Source of the DNA: an uncultured Rubrivivax sp.
GTDB taxonomy: Bacteria > Pseudomonadota > Gammaproteobacteria > Burkholderiales > Burkholderiaceae_C
Length of the DNA stretch: 7,701 nucleotides
Assembly (NCBI GenBank): GCA_937967345.1
Contig: CALBTN010000211.1
Coordinates: 1 to 7,701, forward strand
Direction of reading: 5' to 3'
Shown: piece by piece, positions 5,493 through 7,701 of the stretch
Position numbering within the stretch: the first letter of the stretch is position 1
How the letters are laid out: each line of letters begins with the position of its first letter
Position numbers and translations under genes: made by a program
Notes under the pieces: model-generated
What the model was told of the DNA's origin: nothing
The model's database searches: none
The model's input: only the letters and a program-made list of their open reading frames with translations

Positions 5493-5521
5493 GCCTGCAT
5501 GCGCTCGGCGCATGCAAGCCC
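5491..5521 (-). other. Strong 14-bp hairpin upstream of the Bug promoter
   Basis: The arms 5491-5504 and 5508-5521 pair over 14 positions around a 3-nt loop. Thirteen pairs are Watson-Crick. The remaining one (5495/5517) is C-A on the plus strand but G-U in minus-strand RNA, so the hairpin is complete only in a leftward transcript. It could end or pause transcription coming from the vapBC side, though no U run follows. Confidence 0.5.
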
Positions 5522-5759
5522 ATGCGGTACAGCAGCCGGCGCTTGCGCGGCCAGGCCCGCTTCGCGCGGCGACCCTCAATGCCGATCTCGAGGCGAGCGC
5601 GCGGCGCCACGTCTTTCGCCTGGCCGAAGGGCTGCCGCACCCCAGCGCGAGCGGCTGGTGGCGCTCACGCGCGGTCCTGCTCGCAGTGCATGCGAGCGAT
5701 GCTGCGCAGCGCATGGCGGCGGACCATGTGCTGTCGCAGGTCGTGGAACTCACGCTGCA

Positions 5760-5906
5760 TCGGCGCACGCCGCTCACGGCGCCAAGAACGACGGCGGCGA
5801 ACAGGTCCGAGGCCATCGCCACGTTCTCCAGCCGATGGCGCTGCGCCTGCAGCGTGTGGTTGATTGCGGCCAGGCCGTAGAAGACCGCGCCGACCACCGC
5901 CAGCAT
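5760..5906 (-). other. Possible start of a small membrane protein translationally coupled to vapC
   Basis: The vapC stop TGA (5908-5906) overlaps an ATG at 5906 (TGATG). From it the minus strand encodes a hydrophobic beginning, MLAVVGAVFYGLAAI, then HTLQAQRHRLENVAMASDL and FAAVVLGAVSG: about 47 residues with two possible membrane segments and mostly G/C third positions. After that the frame loses any protein-like character but does not stop until it runs into the Bug gene as a shadow. So the end is not defined: a frameshift, a truncated gene, or chance are all possible. The end given here (5760) marks only where the convincing part stops. Confidence 0.25.
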
Positions 5907-6373
5907 CAGCGCGTGAGCAGATTGACCAGCGGGCGCCCGGCGCGGTCGCGGTAGGCGTCGAAGTCGGCATCGATCGACAACAGGTGCCGGATCTTGAGTC
6001 GCGCCGCGGCTTCGGCGACCGAGGCATCAGCCAGATCGAAGGGCAGGCTGGCGAAGCGCTCGCTGATGCGCAGCACCTCGGTCAGGCTGCCGTCGATCGC
6101 GCGGTCCAAGGACAGGCCGCCGCGCTGCACCCAGCGCAGGAAGTCCAGCGCGCAGTCGTTGTGAATGCGGCGCGCCAGCAGCGCGCAGACCTCGGTGGCC
6201 ACGCACCAGGTGCTGAACAGCGTGGCCGCGGGATGCGCGCGCAGCCAGTCGAGCACCGGCGCGTGCCAGCGGTCGGCGCCGTTGAACAGCGCGATCAGCG
6301 GGCCGCTGTCGACCAGCACTGGCCCGGCGTGCGCCAGGGTGCGGGCCGAAGGCTCATGCGCCGCGGCGGGCAT
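5906..6373 (-). CDS. vapC: PIN-domain toxin, VapC family
   Basis: The 155-residue product is a PIN-domain protein, in a toxin-antitoxin setting a Mg2+-dependent endoribonuclease that usually cuts tRNA or rRNA. The PIN acidic residues are all in place: D22 in VLVDSGPLIALF, E61 in VATEVCALL, D116 in LADASV, and D135/D137 in the LSIDADFDAYR ending. The first ~18 residues precede the usual VLVDSG start; the ATG at 6373 overlaps the antitoxin gene by 20 bp, while the GTG at codon 19 would start the domain more tightly and cannot be excluded. Length is slightly above the common 130-145. The antitoxin gene lies immediately upstream on the same strand, as expected for vapBC. The stop overlaps an ATG downstream (TGATG). 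The toxin looks intact. Confidence 0.88.
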   Translation of the reverse strand: MPAAAHEPSARTLAHAGPVLVDSGPLIALFNGADRWHAPVLDWLRAHPAATLFSTWCVATEVCALLARRIHNDCALDFLRWVQRGGLSLDRAIDGSLTEVLRISERFASLPFDLADASVAEAAARLKIRHLLSIDADFDAYRDRAGRPLVNLLTR

Positions 6374-6617
6374 GGCGCTCGGCCCAGGCGTCGGCCACCG
6401 CCTGCTTGCGCCGGCGCGCGAGATCGGAGGGACCGCGGTGGCGGCCGAACAGGTCGGCGCCGAGCGCGAACGCCGAAGGCGGCGCCGCGCGTTCGGGTTG
6501 ATCGAGGTAGGCCACCAGCGCGGCGCGGATCACCTCGCTGGTGCTGCGGCCGGTGCTGGCCGCGCGTTGGCGCAGGCGCTCTTCCAGCGGCAGGTCGAGT
6601 TTGACGGTGACGGTCAT
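6354..6617 (-). CDS. vapB: Ribbon-helix-helix antitoxin, VapB/CopG-like
   Basis: The 87-residue protein begins with a ribbon-helix-helix DNA-binding domain: a beta strand TVTVKLDLP (2-10), helix LEERLRQRAASTG (11-23), turn, and helix TSEVIRAALVAYLDQ (26-40). This fold dimerises through the strand and binds palindromic operators. The C-terminal half, with FGRHRGPSDLARRR (57-70) and a long basic helix, is the part expected to wrap and inactivate the PIN toxin encoded next door; the genes overlap by 20 bp. The start at ATG 6617 puts the strand at the very N-terminus, as in the family. Only a weak ribosome binding site (GAG, 7 nt upstream) is visible. A 19-bp palindrome 20 bp upstream is the obvious autoregulatory operator: antitoxin alone or the toxin-antitoxin complex should repress there. 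Confidence 0.88.
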   Translation of the reverse strand: MTVTVKLDLPLEERLRQRAASTGRSTSEVIRAALVAYLDQPERAAPPSAFALGADLFGRHRGPSDLARRRKQAVADAWAERHARRGA

Positions 6618-6637
6618 GGAATTCTCGACGGTGTGAA

Positions 6638-6656
6638 GTAATATGAATCGTATTAC
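6638..6656. promoter_or_regulatory. 19-bp palindromic operator of vapBC
   Basis: GTAATATGAATCGTATTAC is an imperfect palindrome: eight of nine base pairs match around the central A (6647), with one break at 6644/6650. It is AT-rich within GC-rich surroundings, lies 20 bp before the vapB ATG and covers the candidate -10. This is the position and form expected for RHH-antitoxin autorepression. Confidence 0.7.
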
Positions 6657-6676
6657 CTGCAGCCGACCGCCGTCAA
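6650..6676 (-). promoter_or_regulatory. Candidate vapBC promoter
   Basis: On the minus strand TTGACG (6676-6671, five of six consensus bases) is followed after 15 nt by TAATAC (6655-6650, three of six). The short spacer is a weakness; ATACGA with a 17-nt spacer is an alternative. Both place the -10 inside the 19-bp palindrome. Confidence 0.5.
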
Positions 6677-6688
6677 TGCCGGCGGTCG
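6664..6688. other. GC-rich 9-bp hairpin overlapping the vapBC -35
   Basis: CGACCGCCG (6664-6672) and CGGCGGTCG (6680-6688) pair perfectly around a 7-nt loop. It contains the candidate vapBC -35 (6671-6676). No T run follows on either strand. It may be the end signal of a lost upstream gene, a second binding site, or incidental. Confidence 0.35.
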
Positions 6689-6738
6689 AGGCAGGCCCTC
6701 GCGGCCGAACCCACGCGCGCCGTACCCGCAGCGCAGGC

Positions 6739-6978
6739 CTATGCCTGCACTGGCTCCATGCCGACCAGCGCCTTGTCGCGCAGCCGTTGCGCGATCACGC
6801 TGGCCAACAGCGCGCGCACCGCTGCGGCGGCGCGCGCCGGCGCATCGTCGCCGTCGTGCACGACGTGGGCAGTCAGGTGGATTGGCGGCTCGATCGGCGT
6901 GGCGGCGAGCGTGCCGCGGCCGAGCAGCGCGGTGACGTCGCCCAGCGGCACGATGGTCGCGCCGGCGCCGGCCAGCGC
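6739..6978 (-). pseudogene. LysR-type transcriptional regulator, 3' remnant
   Basis: The frame ending at TAG 6741-6739 is open for 79 codons up to an in-frame TGA at 6981-6979. It matches the last third of the LysR substrate-binding domain: ALAGAGATIVPLGDV, then LLGRGTLAATPIEPPIHLTAHVV, then an Ala-rich final helix (ARAAAAVRALLASVIAQRL). Intact LysR regulators have about 300 residues with an N-terminal helix-turn-helix domain, which is absent here. The 15 in-frame codons before the TGA (from 7026, MRAAAQGFRLPRRIR) could be a continuation of the same domain interrupted by a nonsense codon, or unrelated sequence. An internal GTG at 6951 would give a 70-residue peptide that could not bind DNA. 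I read it as a dead gene. It is on the same strand as the orphan Bug gene; LysR genes often neighbour Bug genes, but linkage here is only a guess. Confidence 0.65.
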
Positions 6979-6981
6979 TCA

Positions 6982-7095
6982 GCGGATGCGTCGCGGCAGA
7001 CGAAAACCCTGCGCCGCCGCCCTCATCGACCTTCCGTGAACAACGCGGTGATGATGGTACCGGGGGGAGAGCACTGGACGGCGGCCCCTGCGCTC
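6982..7095. other. Intergenic stretch between the LysR remnant and the rhomboid gene
   Basis: These 114 bases hold a possible 15-codon minus-strand frame (ATG 7026 to TGA 6979) preceded closely by GGAAGG, and otherwise nothing I can assign. I see no clear terminator after the rhomboid stop at 7098-7096. Confidence 0.4.
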
Positions 7096-7701
7096 CTAGG
7101 CGACGAACGCCTGCAGCGCTTGCATCAACGAACCTGGCGCGACCGCTTCCATGAACACGAGCCCGGCCAGCGCACCGGCGATGTGCGCGTCGTGGTTCAC
7201 GCGCCCGTGGCGCGTGCCGCGCGCGACCAGGCTGTAGGCCAGGTAGCCGAGCGCGAACCACGGCGCCGGGATCGGCACCGGCAGCGGCAGCACGAAGATC
7301 GACGCGCCCGGGAACACGACGATGTAGGCGAACAGCACCGCCAGGATCGCGCCCGATGCGCCGAGGCTGGCGTAGCCGCTCTGGCGGCGGTGCAGCAGCC
7401 AGGTGGCGCCGCTGGCGGCGAGCAAGCCGAACGCGTACAGCGCGGCGAAGTGCGTGCTGCCCAGACGCCGTTCGAGGTCGAAGCCGAAGGCCCAGAAGGT
7501 GAAGGCGTTGAACAGCAGATGTGCCAGGTCGGCGTGCACGAAGGCGCTGGTGACCAGCGTCAGGTAGTCGCCGCGCTGCACCAGGCCGTACGGGCGCAGC
7601 AGGCTGCGCTCGACGATCGCCGGGTATCGGTACAGCCCGAGCAGGCCGACGACGAGGATCGTGCCGAGCAGCAGCGCCGAAACCGGGGCGCCGGCGCTCA
7701 G
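7096..7701 (-). CDS. Rhomboid-family intramembrane serine protease (5' end outside the window)
   Basis: The frame is open from the right edge to TAG 7098-7096, giving 201 residues; the true N-terminus lies outside. Rhomboids cleave transmembrane substrates within the cytoplasmic membrane using a Ser-His pair. The catalytic Ser is in SLGASGAI (S116 of the visible part) and the His is in NHDAHIAGALAG (H173). The HxxxN element of the oxyanion region is present as HLLFN (61-65). Hydrophobic segments at about 9-23, 47-73, 84-103, 115-131, 145-160 and 171-188 fit the six-helix core. A TSAFVHADLAHLLFNAF stretch is the usual L1-loop/TM2 part. The end LQAFVA is short, so no extra C-terminal domain is present. 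A GTG at 7581 could act as a start but would remove the first helix, so the gene almost certainly continues rightward. Its natural substrate cannot be told from sequence. Confidence 0.9.
   Translation of the reverse strand: MSAGAPVSALLLGTILVVGLLGLYRYPAIVERSLLRPYGLVQRGDYLTLVTSAFVHADLAHLLFNAFTFWAFGFDLERRLGSTHFAALYAFGLLAASGATWLLHRRQSGYASLGASGAILAVLFAYIVVFPGASIFVLPLPVPIPAPWFALGYLAYSLVARGTRHGRVNHDAHIAGALAGLVFMEAVAPGSLMQALQAFVA

Larger units (their letters stand above)
5411..5905. other. 495-bp stretch without a convincing gene
   Basis: The right-hand gene (vapC) ends at 5906 and the Bug gene starts at 5410. The first ~110 bases hold the Bug ribosome binding site, promoter and palindromes. In the remaining ~380 bases several frames are open on both strands, none with a recognisable domain. 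On plus, 5470-5880 is open (136 codons) with plausible composition around 5575-5770 but no start signal. On minus, a frame starts at ATG 5906, overlapping the vapC stop, and encodes a hydrophobic beginning. A 31-codon minus frame, MQREFHDLRQ onward, ends at 5665. This could be decayed coding sequence. Confidence 0.5.

Noticed and set aside
5491..5521. Classical intrinsic terminator
   Set aside because: The hairpin is strong but no T run follows on either strand, so I list it only as a hairpin.
4593..5759. Continuation of the frame that starts at ATG 5906 through the Bug gene
   Set aside because: Inside the Bug gene it is a same-strand out-of-frame shadow; only the first ~47 residues look protein-like.
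3068..5863. Very long plus-strand open frame (931 codons)
   Set aside because: It is an out-of-frame shadow of the WS/DGAT gene and antisense to the Bug gene. Composition is Arg/Ala/Gly filler, as expected in GC-rich DNA.
5864..6641. Plus-strand open frames across the vapBC region
   Set aside because: Antisense shadows; the minus strand carries intact PIN and ribbon-helix-helix motifs.
6653..7261. 202-codon minus-strand frame between the rhomboid and vapBC
   Set aside because: Arg-rich translation overlapping the rhomboid gene and LysR remnant in the wrong frame.
1..7701. Insertion sequence, phage, retron, tRNA, riboswitch or defence island
   Set aside because: I found no transposase or integrase motifs, terminal inverted repeats, reverse transcriptase, cloverleaf or known riboswitch core. 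The only defence-type module is vapBC.

Overview
The window is GC-rich DNA with strong G/C preference at third codon positions. It carries a Bug/TctC-type periplasmic receptor gene, a WS/DGAT acyltransferase and a DUF3297 gene. Together these suggest a betaproteobacterium of the order Burkholderiales; this is inference from gene content and composition, not a phylogenetic result. The first ~540 bases are visibly less GC-rich than the rest (28 of 60 G+C in 181-240 by hand count).

Layout. (1) 1-537, minus: N-terminal part of a secreted protein of unknown function, running off the left edge. (2) 770-1111, minus: C-terminal remnant of a ROK-family sugar kinase with no 5' end. (3) 1232-4394, plus: four closely spaced genes, namely a small RIO/Kdo-kinase-like protein kinase, an isoprenylcysteine carboxyl methyltransferase (ICMT/PEMT)-like membrane methyltransferase, a DUF3297 protein, and a WS/DGAT-type wax ester/triacylglycerol acyltransferase with a Lys/Pro/Ala tail. 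(4) 4427-5410, minus: a Bug solute-binding receptor, best started at a TTG codon, convergent with the acyltransferase. (5) 5411-5905: a promoter region rich in palindromes, then ~380 bp without a convincing gene. (6) 5906-6617, minus: a VapBC-type toxin-antitoxin pair behind a clear 19-bp palindromic operator. (7) 6739-6978, minus: C-terminal remnant of a LysR-type regulator. (8) 7096-7701, minus: a rhomboid-family intramembrane serine protease, cut by the right edge.

How it fits together. The plus-strand block could be one transcription unit (gaps of 56, 15 and 44 bp) with extra internal promoters; its products touch membranes and neutral-lipid storage, but no shared pathway can be read from the sequence. 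The right half looks like a plastic region: a toxin-antitoxin module, an orphan Bug receptor without TctA/TctB neighbours, and a decapitated LysR gene. With the decapitated ROK gene on the left, there are two genes that kept only their 3' ends. I found no CRISPR array, tRNA, rRNA, complete insertion sequence or phage gene. I see no convincing new multi-gene system; the most interesting items are regulatory palindromes, the broken genes and the unassigned 5522-5905 stretch.
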